Assembly: GCA_964484765.1 (NCBI GenBank)
Contig: CAZAGI010000037.1
Location: 9,656 to 73,655 of the forward strand
From: DSVQ01 sp964484765
GTDB taxonomy: Bacteria > Planctomycetota > Planctomycetia > Planctomycetales > Planctomycetaceae
Direction of reading: 5' to 3'
DNA: 64,000 nt
Made by a program: the position numbers and the translations under genes. The notes under the pieces are model-generated. The model saw only the letters and a program-made list of their open reading frames with translations, was not told the origin of the DNA and did not search any database. Positions 43,653 through 51,916 of the stretch are shown here, piece by piece; within the stretch, counting starts at the first letter, position 1, and each line of letters opens with the position of its first letter.

Positions 43653-44687
43653 ATGAAAGTCATCACGCAATTGATCCGTCACTTCTGGGAGCGCGGGGCA
43701 CTCTCGGCGGACGAAGTGGAATACCTGCTGCGGCACGGCTTTGCCCGCAAGCAGGATGTCCCGGGCTTTCAATTCTCGAAGTCGCAAACGGTCGCCCCAC
43801 CACCGCCCGAGGAGTACGAGCCTCCCGAACCACCCACGGAGTTGGAAATCGTGGAAGAGTCGCTGGTGCGCCGTCACACGGTGCGCCGCACCACGAATGA
43901 GCCGCATCCGAGGGAGTTGAAGGTCGAGGAACTTCAGGAGCGCGTTCGCGATGAGTTTGCCCGCCGCATGACCGACCTGCAGAGCATTCTGGCTTTGGGA
44001 TCGCGGATTCAATCGGTAAAAACGTGGCAGGAATCGGTTGCGGTTCTGCGTTCGATTCCCCCGGAACGCTTTCATACGGAGATGTGCGCCGGCTTGCAGC
44101 AGGGCCGCGTGCTGCTGGGCGATCTGTGGCAGGCGACCGATGCTGAAGCGTTTCATCGGCTGATCTCCGAGGACGAAGCGCACGGACAGGCGGCGCGAGC
44201 TTTTCTTGCCTTGCTGATCACCGCGCAACCGCCCCAACTCGGAAAGTATGTTTGGATTTTGCGGCTCGATGAGGCACAGGCCGTGATGAATCTGCGCGTC
44301 GTGCATGGACGCGTGCTGGCCAGCCTGTGCCGGCTCTACCGGGAAAACCGCCTGCTGCTGACACGCGCGCTGAGCGCGAATCGGGACGTCGTGCAGATCT
44401 GGTCGCTGATCCTGTTATACAACGCTCATCGCGATCCGCTGCTCGGCGACGCGCCCGATTACGGCGTTGAGTACGGTCCGCTGGCGCTGCCGAGCGAGCA
44501 GGTCTGGCGCGCGGCCTGGACGAATGCCCTGGGGATGGACCGGTCTTTGATCTCGAAATTCCTGATGGCGTGCTACGATGAGAGCGAACGAACCGAGATG
44601 GAGCGCGACGATTCCTGCCGCCGGGCGCTGATGTGTCCTGTCGGCTGGCACATTCCGGATGAAGTCCCATCCCCTTTGGAAAACTGA
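43653..44687 (+). CDS. Unrecognised protein of the RpoC-like/TIR/MoxR array
   Basis: 344 residues, 63 bases after the TIR gene and only 6 bases before the first MoxR gene. The N-terminal 35 residues look like a small helical domain (FWERGALSADEVEYLLRHGF). A Pro/Glu-rich linker (about 48-65) and a charged coiled-coil-like segment (about 90-115) follow, then an all-helical domain to about 320. The end carries a CRRALMCPVGWHIPDE segment. No transmembrane helix or enzyme motif. I could not assign a family. By position it may take the place of the third, adaptor-like component seen in MoxR-VWA ternary systems. Confidence 0.8.
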   Translation: MKVITQLIRHFWERGALSADEVEYLLRHGFARKQDVPGFQFSKSQTVAPPPPEEYEPPEPPTELEIVEESLVRRHTVRRTTNEPHPRELKVEELQERVRDEFARRMTDLQSILALGSRIQSVKTWQESVAVLRSIPPERFHTEMCAGLQQGRVLLGDLWQATDAEAFHRLISEDEAHGQAARAFLALLITAQPPQLGKYVWILRLDEAQAVMNLRVVHGRVLASLCRLYRENRLLLTRALSANRDVVQIWSLILLYNAHRDPLLGDAPDYGVEYGPLALPSEQVWRAAWTNALGMDRSLISKFLMACYDESERTEMERDDSCRRALMCPVGWHIPDEVPSPLEN

Positions 44688-44693
44688 GCCTCC

Positions 44694-45719
44694 ATGAGCG
44701 ATGCCGGCAGTCGACTGGAAGAAACCGTCACCCTCAGCCAGGCCAACGAATTGATCCAGTGCCTGGCTGCGCGAGAAAGCTTGCTGCTTCTTTCTCCGCC
44801 CGGCGTCGGTAAATCCGACACGGTGATTCAGGCAGCTCAGGCGGCCGGGTTGCCCTGCCGTTCGCTGCTGGGAACTCAGATTGCTCCGGAAGATGTCAGC
44901 GGCGTCCCGCGGATCGTGGGCGAGCGTTCGGTGTTCTGCCCGCCGCGTGTGCTGTTGCCGGAATCGAACGAACCGTTCTGCTTGTTCCTGGACGAATTGC
45001 CGGCCTGCACGCCCGATATCCAAAAAGCGTTCTATTCCTTGTTGCTGGAACGACGGATCGGGGAGCACCATCTTCCGGAGGGTTCCTGGGTGGTCGCCGC
45101 AGGAAATCGGGTGGAGGACCGGGCCCTGGTGAGAACGATCAGCAGTGCGCTGCTGAATCGCGTGCTCGTGTTGAACGTGCGCGTGGACGTCGGCGAGTGG
45201 ACGGAATGGGCCAAAACTCATTCCATCGATTCCGCCGTTGTCGCCTATATCGTTGATTTTCCTGACGCTCTGTTACGGCCCGTTCCGAAGGAACCGGTCC
45301 CGTTCTCGACGCCGCGCGCGTGGGCGCTGTTGTCCGAAGCGTTGCGTCTGGGAATCGATGAAGCCGATCGTCGGCAGTTGTCGAAGAGCGAGCTATCGAA
45401 AGTCTGCCGGGCCTTATGCGGTGGGCGCATCTCCGCCGAGGAAGTCAATCGGTTTTCCAACTACTGGATCATCAGCCAGTATGCCCCGGGTGAGCTGGAA
45501 GAGTCTGGGTACAACAACCTCTTGAACCAGCAGACTTGCGATCTTTCGCTGTCGCAGCGGGCAATCAATGCCTTGCAGGAACTGGGATTGACCACGCTCA
45601 TCGATCTCGTCGTTCGCGATCGAAAGTCGCTGCTCAGCCGCGGGCTGGATGCGATGCGACTGGACGAAATTGAGGAAAGCCTGGGCCGCAAAGGGCTGTG
45701 GCTGGGAATGACCTTCTAG
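44694..45719 (+). CDS. MoxR-type AAA ATPase with C-terminal RNA polymerase alpha-CTD-like domain
   Basis: 341 residues. AAA+ core (about 10-270): Walker A PPGVGKSD at 35-42, Walker B CLFLDEL at 96-102, sensor-1 Asn in AAGN (138). This is the MoxR kind that works with VWA proteins. Residues 281-341 match the helix-hairpin-helix alpha-CTD of RpoA from DLSLSQRAINAL to the RKGLWLGM end (E. coli: SRGLSLGM). The residues equivalent to E. coli Arg265 and Asn268, which contact UP-element DNA, are kept (Arg289, Asn292). The later LGKKS DNA-contact loop is not kept. The fusion suggests an ATPase tethered to promoter DNA or to a transcription complex. The ATPase part is a close paralogue of the next gene, which lacks the tail. 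Confidence 0.93.
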   Translation: MSDAGSRLEETVTLSQANELIQCLAARESLLLLSPPGVGKSDTVIQAAQAAGLPCRSLLGTQIAPEDVSGVPRIVGERSVFCPPRVLLPESNEPFCLFLDELPACTPDIQKAFYSLLLERRIGEHHLPEGSWVVAAGNRVEDRALVRTISSALLNRVLVLNVRVDVGEWTEWAKTHSIDSAVVAYIVDFPDALLRPVPKEPVPFSTPRAWALLSEALRLGIDEADRRQLSKSELSKVCRALCGGRISAEEVNRFSNYWIISQYAPGELEESGYNNLLNQQTCDLSLSQRAINALQELGLTTLIDLVVRDRKSLLSRGLDAMRLDEIEESLGRKGLWLGMTF

Positions 45720-45743
45720 CGCACCGGGAACAACGAAATTTCC

Positions 45744-46760
45744 ATGAGCGATCAAACCATCACCTTGAGCCGAGCGAAGTCGTTCATTTCCCGACTGGCG
45801 GCGCAGCAGAGCCTGTTGCTGGTCTCGGCACCCGGTGTCGGCAAGTCGGACCTGATCCGCCAGGCCGCCGCAGAGGCCGGGCTGGAATGTCGTTCTTTGC
45901 TCGGAACGCAGATCGCTCCCGAAGATGTCAGCGGCATTCCACGAATCCTGGGCGAGCGTTCGGTCTTCTGCCCGCCGCGTTTTCTGTTACCAGAAGATGG
46001 CAAGCCGTTCTGCCTGTTTCTCGATGAGCTACCTGCATCGCCGCCGGATATTCAGAAAGCGTTTTATGCGCTGCTCCTGGAGCGGCGAATCGGAGAGTTT
46101 CCCTTGCCGGCGGGAAGCTGGGTGGTCGCGGCAGGTAACCGCACGGTTGATCGCGCACTCGTGCGGTCGATGAGTTCTGCCCTGGTCAACCGCGTGCTGG
46201 TGCTGCATGTGGAAGTCAATCGCCGGGAATGGATGATCTGGGCGAAAGCCAACGGCATTCGTTCGGAGATTCTGGCGTTCATCACTTACATGCCGGAATC
46301 GCTGATGCGGCCCGTGCCGCGCGATCCGGTGCCGTTTTCCACGCCGAGAGCCTGGGCCTCGTTGTCGCGAGCGCTGGACCTTGTGGAACAAGCGGGCAAG
46401 TTGACCAACGAAATCCGCCGGGCGCTGGCCTTCGGCCGGGTGACTTCTGAAGACGCTGCCGTGTATTGCGCGCTGGCGGAAGAAAGTTTGGGCAACCTGC
46501 ATCCCATCGAAGTCTATTTTGAATCGCCGGAAAAACTGCCCAGTGAAGATACGGCGCGGTGGTTTATCATCAATCAATTGCGGCACTGGATCCAGAAACG
46601 TGAACTGCCGGAATTTGATCCACTTCAAGTCAATTCTTTCCTGGCCTCTTTACCGAGTGAGTTTCGGTTCGCGGTGATGGTGGATCTGGTCGACCGCTGG
46701 GCCGAGATGGGGGCTTCGACAACGATGTTGGAAGCTCTGCGGGAGGTGACCGGACTGTGA
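45744..46760 (+). CDS. MoxR-type AAA ATPase, second copy
   Basis: 338 residues, 24 bases after its paralogue. The first 250 residues are very similar to those of the upstream ATPase: Walker A APGVGKSD at 29-36, Walker B LFLDEL at 91-96, shared SLLGTQIAPEDVSG and RSVFCPPR segments. The C-terminal part (about 255-338) is different: helical, with no alpha-CTD. MoxR ATPases remodel partner proteins, usually a VWA protein encoded next door, as here. Two diverged copies may form a mixed hexamer. Its stop overlaps the next start (GTGA). Confidence 0.94.
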   Translation: MSDQTITLSRAKSFISRLAAQQSLLLVSAPGVGKSDLIRQAAAEAGLECRSLLGTQIAPEDVSGIPRILGERSVFCPPRFLLPEDGKPFCLFLDELPASPPDIQKAFYALLLERRIGEFPLPAGSWVVAAGNRTVDRALVRSMSSALVNRVLVLHVEVNRREWMIWAKANGIRSEILAFITYMPESLMRPVPRDPVPFSTPRAWASLSRALDLVEQAGKLTNEIRRALAFGRVTSEDAAVYCALAEESLGNLHPIEVYFESPEKLPSEDTARWFIINQLRHWIQKRELPEFDPLQVNSFLASLPSEFRFAVMVDLVDRWAEMGASTTMLEALREVTGL

Positions 46761-48157
46761 ATGCGCCGGAAAACCAGACGCCCGCGCAACCTTCTCCGGA
46801 GCAGATGACGCCGGAGCAACGGCTCGTTCGCCGCGCCGTGCATCGCTCCCTGGAAGCGCTGCGCCTGGCCTCGGCCAGCTTGCCGCATTTGTCGGGTCTG
46901 TCACGGCTCTGCCGCGTCAAGGCGACTTTCGATGTCAACGTCGCCGCGGTCGGTGCTTCGGGACTGATCATCGTTCAGCCGGACCTGTTCGCCAAGATGC
47001 CCCTGGGGGATGCGGCCTTCATTCTGGCGCACGAACTCATGCACTTGGCGCTCGACACGCATGGCCGGACCGGTGATACGAATCCCTTGCTGGGCAACTT
47101 CGCGCACGATTACATCATCAACGATATTCTCTGTGAGGAACTGGAGCGGGACGAACCTCCGCTGGGTGGATTGCAAATGCCGTCTGCGCGCGAGAAGTCG
47201 TTTGAAGAACTGTGCGTGGAACTCGCCAAGGGGGCGTCCCGATCAGGTGATGATGACAGTTGCTGGACGATCGACCCGAACGACGGCCTGTGGCCGGGCG
47301 CTGGTCAACCCCCTCCACCGACGGCGATGGGTCGGGCGTTGGCCGACGCCGGACTGGCTCCGCCGCAGCCGGAGCCCCAGCGTCCGCGCCCGAAAGACGA
47401 CCGGCTCCGTCGCGGCGACCTGTTGTCCCCCGAAATGGAGCAGCAACTCGAGCCGGAGTTGTCGCCGAGCCTGCGGAAATCCGTACAGGAAAGAGTCCGC
47501 AAGGCAGCAGCCAAGGCCGCCAGCCTTGCTGAATTGAAGAAGAAAATGCAGGAGGCACAAGGCGCGCCCACCGATTCCACAGAACCGCAACGGCACGATG
47601 CGATGCTGGAAGCGCTGCATGCGGCCTACGACACGCCGTGGCAATTGGCGCTGCAGCGCTGGATGGACGCCGTAGCCCCGGGCGAACGGACTTACGCCCG
47701 GCCATCGAGACGCGGGGCGGACCGAGGCGACGTCGTCCTGCCGGGCCGCCGGCGCGAAGGCTGGACGTTGCATGTGATTCTCGATACCAGCGGGTCCATG
47801 GAAGCGCATCTCGGGCGTGCACTCGGCGCGATTGCCCATTTCTGCACGTCCGCCGGGGTTTACGACATCCATCTCGTGCAATGCGACGTCGAAGTCACCA
47901 AAGATGACTGGCTGGAGCCAAGCGAACTCGATCGCTATCAGATTCGAGGCTTCGGCTACAGCGACATGGCTCCGGCGATGCAACACTTCCGCGAAGATCC
48001 TGAAATCACGTCCGTGATCATGCTCACAGACGGCTACATCGACATCCTGGCCGATGAGCCGCCGTATCGCATGCTGTGGGTCTTGCTCGGCGATATCGAC
48101 ATGAGCTTTCGACCGCCCTATGGCGATGTCGTTTATCTGCCGACTTCAGCCAGTTGA
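46757..48157 (+). CDS. DUF2201-type putative metallopeptidase with VWA domain
   Basis: 466 residues, GTG start overlapping the MoxR gene by four bases. The N-terminal domain (about 20-155) has an HELMH motif (92-96) and His102, an HExxHxxxxxH zinc signature. A Pro/Glu/Lys-rich helical linker follows (about 180-300). The C-terminal VWA-like domain (about 330-460) has the MIDAS LDTSGSM (342-348) and the LTDGYID strand. This is the usual DUF2201 pairing with MoxR ATPases: the ATPase is thought to load or remodel the VWA protein, with the peptidase-like part as a possible effector. It is the last gene of the array, and a strong terminator follows. Confidence 0.94.
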   Translation: MNAPENQTPAQPSPEQMTPEQRLVRRAVHRSLEALRLASASLPHLSGLSRLCRVKATFDVNVAAVGASGLIIVQPDLFAKMPLGDAAFILAHELMHLALDTHGRTGDTNPLLGNFAHDYIINDILCEELERDEPPLGGLQMPSAREKSFEELCVELAKGASRSGDDDSCWTIDPNDGLWPGAGQPPPPTAMGRALADAGLAPPQPEPQRPRPKDDRLRRGDLLSPEMEQQLEPELSPSLRKSVQERVRKAAAKAASLAELKKKMQEAQGAPTDSTEPQRHDAMLEALHAAYDTPWQLALQRWMDAVAPGERTYARPSRRGADRGDVVLPGRRREGWTLHVILDTSGSMEAHLGRALGAIAHFCTSAGVYDIHLVQCDVEVTKDDWLEPSELDRYQIRGFGYSDMAPAMQHFREDPEITSVIMLTDGYIDILADEPPYRMLWVLLGDIDMSFRPPYGDVVYLPTSAS

Positions 48158-48176
48158 ACGTGTGGTCGCACACCGG

Positions 48177-48210
48177 AAAAGCCCGGCATTTTCTGAAATG
48201 CCGGGCTTTT
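48177..48210. terminator. Bidirectional intrinsic terminator
   Basis: Two perfect 15-base arms (AAAAGCCCGGCATTT at 48177-48191 and its complement at 48196-48210) enclose a 4-base loop. The stem is G+C-rich and has A and T tracts on its two sides. It lies 20 bases after the VWA gene stop and 27 bases before the end of the convergent minus-strand operon, so it should stop transcription from both sides. Confidence 0.93.
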
Positions 48211-48236
48211 GTTTTTGCCTCTTCGCCGTTGTTCGC

Positions 48237-48563
48237 TCAGGGGAATTCGCGATGAAATAATTCCAAAGCTTTCTGAGTAAACTTTTTCTCATCGGTCCAT
48301 TCATCCGAGCACACGTGGTTGCGATGCGTGCCTCCCAAATAAGAACAGAGGAAATGGCTGCCGCCGCCCATCTCCGCATTCAACTCGTTCTCCTCTGCCG
48401 CCACGTAGAAGCACGGTCGGCCGTTGGGATCCAGAAACTCCATGACGTACCCGTACCGAAGCAAACCCGCGGGAACCACATCTGTAAATAAAGTCGCCTC
48501 GTAATCTTCCAGGGGAAATGTCGCCACAGCGCGCGCTGACAGAATGGCCGGTCGATACATCAT
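48237..48563 (-). CDS. Small hypothetical protein downstream of the WD40 gene
   Basis: 108 residues, start overlapping the WD40 gene stop by four bases (ATGA), so translation is coupled. Composition is that of a small soluble alpha/beta protein with two Cys in the second half (HFLCSYLGG and NHVCSDEW). No transmembrane segment. Family not recognised. Last gene of the minus-strand operon that ends at the shared terminator. Confidence 0.7.
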   Translation of the reverse strand: MMYRPAILSARAVATFPLEDYEATLFTDVVPAGLLRYGYVMEFLDPNGRPCFYVAAEENELNAEMGGGSHFLCSYLGGTHRNHVCSDEWTDEKKFTQKALELFHREFP

Positions 48564-51500
48564 TTTCTCCCGGAATTTGAAGTTCCGAACAATGCGGCTA
48601 ACAGTTTATCCCACCAGGTTCCGGTCGGCTTCACTGGTTGTTTACCTCGTAGCGAATCGTCGGTGACCTCTAGTGTTGCCTTGGGTTCGATTTCGAGCCG
48701 CAACAGATTGAGCCGATACTGCGACAAGCCAGCCCAGGTTCGATCGATGCCGGTCGCTATTAACGATTTCAACGGATCGGGATACCACGCGACATCCTTT
48801 TGAGAAGCCGCATGGAAGAAAGTTGCTTCGACACCAGTTCGTCGCGCCAACAGGGGCGATTTTTGTGCAATCGACTTCAGATCCACAATACCAGTGGCCT
48901 TGCTTACCAGGGACTGAGTGGAGATGTCGAACTCGTGCATGACGTCGTGATAGGCGGTGCTGAGAATTCGCAATCCGTCTTCTGAGAAGGCAAGGGATTC
49001 GACCCCCTGCTTCGGTTGCGACAGCACGGCAATTTGAGTTCGTGTTTCCATGTCCCAGATTCGGAGAACGCCGCCGCCATCTCCCGTCGCCAGTCGGAGT
49101 CCATCAGGGGAAAAAGTTAACTCCATAACCTCTCGTTCGTGTCCGCGGAGCACCTGCGTTTCGGTGTATGTGTTGCCGTCCCAGAGTCGCACGGTACAGT
49201 CACTGGACCCGGTGGCAATCCGATTGCCGTCGGGCGACCAGCCGATGCACTGCACTCGCTTCTCGTGTCCTCGCAGCACGCCGAGTGGCTCCGGTGCGGC
49301 ATAGGCGCTCCAGATCGTAACCATGGCATCATGAATGACCGCGATGCTGCCACCACGGGATGATTTCTGAATGAGCGACGGTTTACGGTCCAATCGGGCA
49401 GCAATCACGATTTCCTCCCCATGATAGGGGAGAAATGTGCGCAACGTGAGATCATCCAATACGGCGGCCGGATCTCCCGGGCGCGCGGACGCGGGACTTG
49501 CTGAACTCGGATGGTAAGAAGCGATTGGACCCCAACCGTCTGGACCCGTTTGTCGAAAGCAGGTCAATTGCGTGCCGAGTGCGGTCGAGGCGTCCCAAAT
49601 CCAAGTTCCAGCGAGCACATGCCGCCCGTCTTCCGTCAGCTCAAATTTGGATGCGAAGCATTTTTCTCCGCGAACTTCCTTCGGTTGAGACACCAGGACT
49701 TCGCCTCGCACGTTCCAGATGCGGATTGTCCGATCACTCGAGCAACTGGCGATTTGTGTTCCGCTCGGCGAATAGGCGATGCACGAAACTGAATCCTGAT
49801 GTCCTGTCAGCAGGATCGCGCACTGCCGGGTGATCAAATTCCAGATCGTGATCGAATTGCTGCTGTCGGCGACCGCAATCGCGATCGCATTACCTTGCGG
49901 AGCGAATGAGAGCGTCGAGGCACGGTCTCCCAACACCACCAATCCGGCGTTGGGGTCACCCGCCGGGTTCCAGACACGGATCGCCGAAGATGACCCGCTG
50001 TAGAACCGGGTTCCATCATCATGAAACGCAACGGAATGAATTTCGTTGTTATGCCCCTGAAATGTTGCGAGTAACTTTTGGGTCGCAGTCTCCCAGACGC
50101 GCACCGATTTGTCGGCACTGCCGGCCACCAACAACGACCCGTCGGGTGAAAACGCCACGCTCGTAATTTTGCCTTCATAAGGCGGCAAGGTTGTGTCACC
50201 GGGCAGGAAGGCGCGTTCCATGCCGTCGGCCGCATTCCAGATTCGAGCCGTATTGTCTTCCGACCCGCTCGCAATCCAGGCACCATCGCGGGAGACGGTG
50301 AGCGCGATCACTTTCCCGCGATGTCCGTCGAGTCGACGGCCGAACGCCGCGGCACTGGTTTCCTGCACGCGGATACTGCCGTCTTCGCAGCCGCAAAGCA
50401 GCCGGCCATCCGGTAAACAGGCCAGAACTTCCACCTTTGAATCTAACTCGGCAAAGGCGGACGTCACCGCGCCGGATTCGACATTCCATAACCAAACGGT
50501 CTCGTAGCACGTCCCTGCGAGAGATTCGCCGTCAGCAGTGAATTTTGCCGCGGTGAACGTACTGTAAGACGAATTCGGCACACGCAGGTCATGCACGAGT
50601 GCAAGCGATGTGGCATCCCAAACCTTGAGTGAATAATCGAACGAGTAACTCGCAATCCGATCCCCCCCGGACGAAACATCGATTCCGAGAATACCTTCAG
50701 AATGAGCAACAAAATTGGCCCGTTCCGCGCCGGTTTCGGCATCGCAGATCCGCAGGCGGTGCTCGAAGTGCAAGGGATTCATTCCACGCTCGTAAAGCGG
50801 GAGACTCGACGATACCGCCATCCATTGGCAGCCGGGAGCCATTACAAAATGATTGTCTAACGGGTCATGGTCCGGTTTGCGGTACTGAAAAATGGCGATT
50901 TCCGCACTGGGCCGTGTCGTCCACAGCCGGGTACCGCCATACATTCCCGCCACCAGCGAAGCTCCATCCGGCGAGAATTCAATGTCATTCGGACTCTCCT
51001 CCAGCATCCGTCTTAATGGAAGAATCTCTGAACCATCGCCGGCATTCCAGACGCGAACCGTACGATCCTCCCAACCACTGGTGGCCAGTCGGCTGCCGTC
51101 CGGCGAACAGGCGAGGCATCTGACCTTCTCGAGGGCAATGGCGTACTCTTCCTGATACGTCTGCATGTTCCAGCGACGGATCCTGGAATCGGCCGAAGCG
51201 CTGTAGAAAGACGCGCCGTCCGGAGAAAACACGATTCGATAAATCCAGGACTCGGCCGCGGAAATGATCCGCAACGGCGTCCGAGTCGCAGCGTCCCAAC
51301 AAGCGATTCCCCCATTCTCGTTACCGGCGGCAATCGTCCGGCCGTCCGCTGACCAGGCCACGCAACTCCACTGGGTGAGCTGCCCCTCTAACAGTGCAAC
51401 TTGCGCACCGGTGCGAGTATTCCATAGCCGTACAGAGTGATCGTAGGAAACGCTGACTATTTCCGTCTCATCGGGTGACCAGGCGATCGCTGCCACGTAC

Positions 51501-51892
51501 TTTTCATGACCGGCGAGCACCAGACGCTGGCGGGTGCCCAGTTCCTGCGGCGGCGGACGCAGCGCTCGAATCCACGTAAAACCGGGAGTGCGTCGATTTT
51601 TTTCCTTCCGCCAGATTTCCAGCCAGGCCGACAGTTTCGTCCCGGGCCGATTCCACGCCACGTCCGCTGGCCAGCCACCGGGCGGTGCGAGATAATGCGG
51701 CTTCGCATCCGGGCTGTCGTGCCACCAGCCCGTGTTCCACAGGCATTGAAACAAGGCTGTCGGATGCCGGTCGAGGAAATGCAAATCGCGGCGAATTGCT
51801 TCTAGCAGCAAGGAAAGCAACCGCCGATCTTTCTGTTCGGCGGGCATTGCCTCCAAGGCTTCTTCCAGATCGTCAGCCAATTCAAAAATCAT
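48560..51892 (-). CDS. Giant WD40 beta-propeller protein
   Basis: 1110 residues. The first 125 residues are helical, with RDLHFLDRHPTALFQCLWN, a linker I associate with planctomycete WD40 proteins joined to STAND NTPases. From about residue 128 to 1040 there are roughly fifteen WD-type repeats (VRLWNT, IRRWNM, VRVWNA, LKVWDA, ARIWNA, VRVWET and so on, each with a GH dipeptide upstream), enough for two seven-bladed propellers. The C-terminal 70 residues are non-repetitive. It starts 24 bases after the DUF4062/NTPase gene. Together the two look like a receptor split in two: sensor propellers here, NTPase there. Confidence 0.93.
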   Translation of the reverse strand: MIFELADDLEEALEAMPAEQKDRRLLSLLLEAIRRDLHFLDRHPTALFQCLWNTGWWHDSPDAKPHYLAPPGGWPADVAWNRPGTKLSAWLEIWRKEKNRRTPGFTWIRALRPPPQELGTRQRLVLAGHEKYVAAIAWSPDETEIVSVSYDHSVRLWNTRTGAQVALLEGQLTQWSCVAWSADGRTIAAGNENGGIACWDAATRTPLRIISAAESWIYRIVFSPDGASFYSASADSRIRRWNMQTYQEEYAIALEKVRCLACSPDGSRLATSGWEDRTVRVWNAGDGSEILPLRRMLEESPNDIEFSPDGASLVAGMYGGTRLWTTRPSAEIAIFQYRKPDHDPLDNHFVMAPGCQWMAVSSSLPLYERGMNPLHFEHRLRICDAETGAERANFVAHSEGILGIDVSSGGDRIASYSFDYSLKVWDATSLALVHDLRVPNSSYSTFTAAKFTADGESLAGTCYETVWLWNVESGAVTSAFAELDSKVEVLACLPDGRLLCGCEDGSIRVQETSAAAFGRRLDGHRGKVIALTVSRDGAWIASGSEDNTARIWNAADGMERAFLPGDTTLPPYEGKITSVAFSPDGSLLVAGSADKSVRVWETATQKLLATFQGHNNEIHSVAFHDDGTRFYSGSSSAIRVWNPAGDPNAGLVVLGDRASTLSFAPQGNAIAIAVADSSNSITIWNLITRQCAILLTGHQDSVSCIAYSPSGTQIASCSSDRTIRIWNVRGEVLVSQPKEVRGEKCFASKFELTEDGRHVLAGTWIWDASTALGTQLTCFRQTGPDGWGPIASYHPSSASPASARPGDPAAVLDDLTLRTFLPYHGEEIVIAARLDRKPSLIQKSSRGGSIAVIHDAMVTIWSAYAAPEPLGVLRGHEKRVQCIGWSPDGNRIATGSSDCTVRLWDGNTYTETQVLRGHEREVMELTFSPDGLRLATGDGGGVLRIWDMETRTQIAVLSQPKQGVESLAFSEDGLRILSTAYHDVMHEFDISTQSLVSKATGIVDLKSIAQKSPLLARRTGVEATFFHAASQKDVAWYPDPLKSLIATGIDRTWAGLSQYRLNLLRLEIEPKATLEVTDDSLRGKQPVKPTGTWWDKLLAALFGTSNSGRK

Positions 51893-51916
51893 GCTGCGGT
51901 CTTCCTCATTCGTCCA

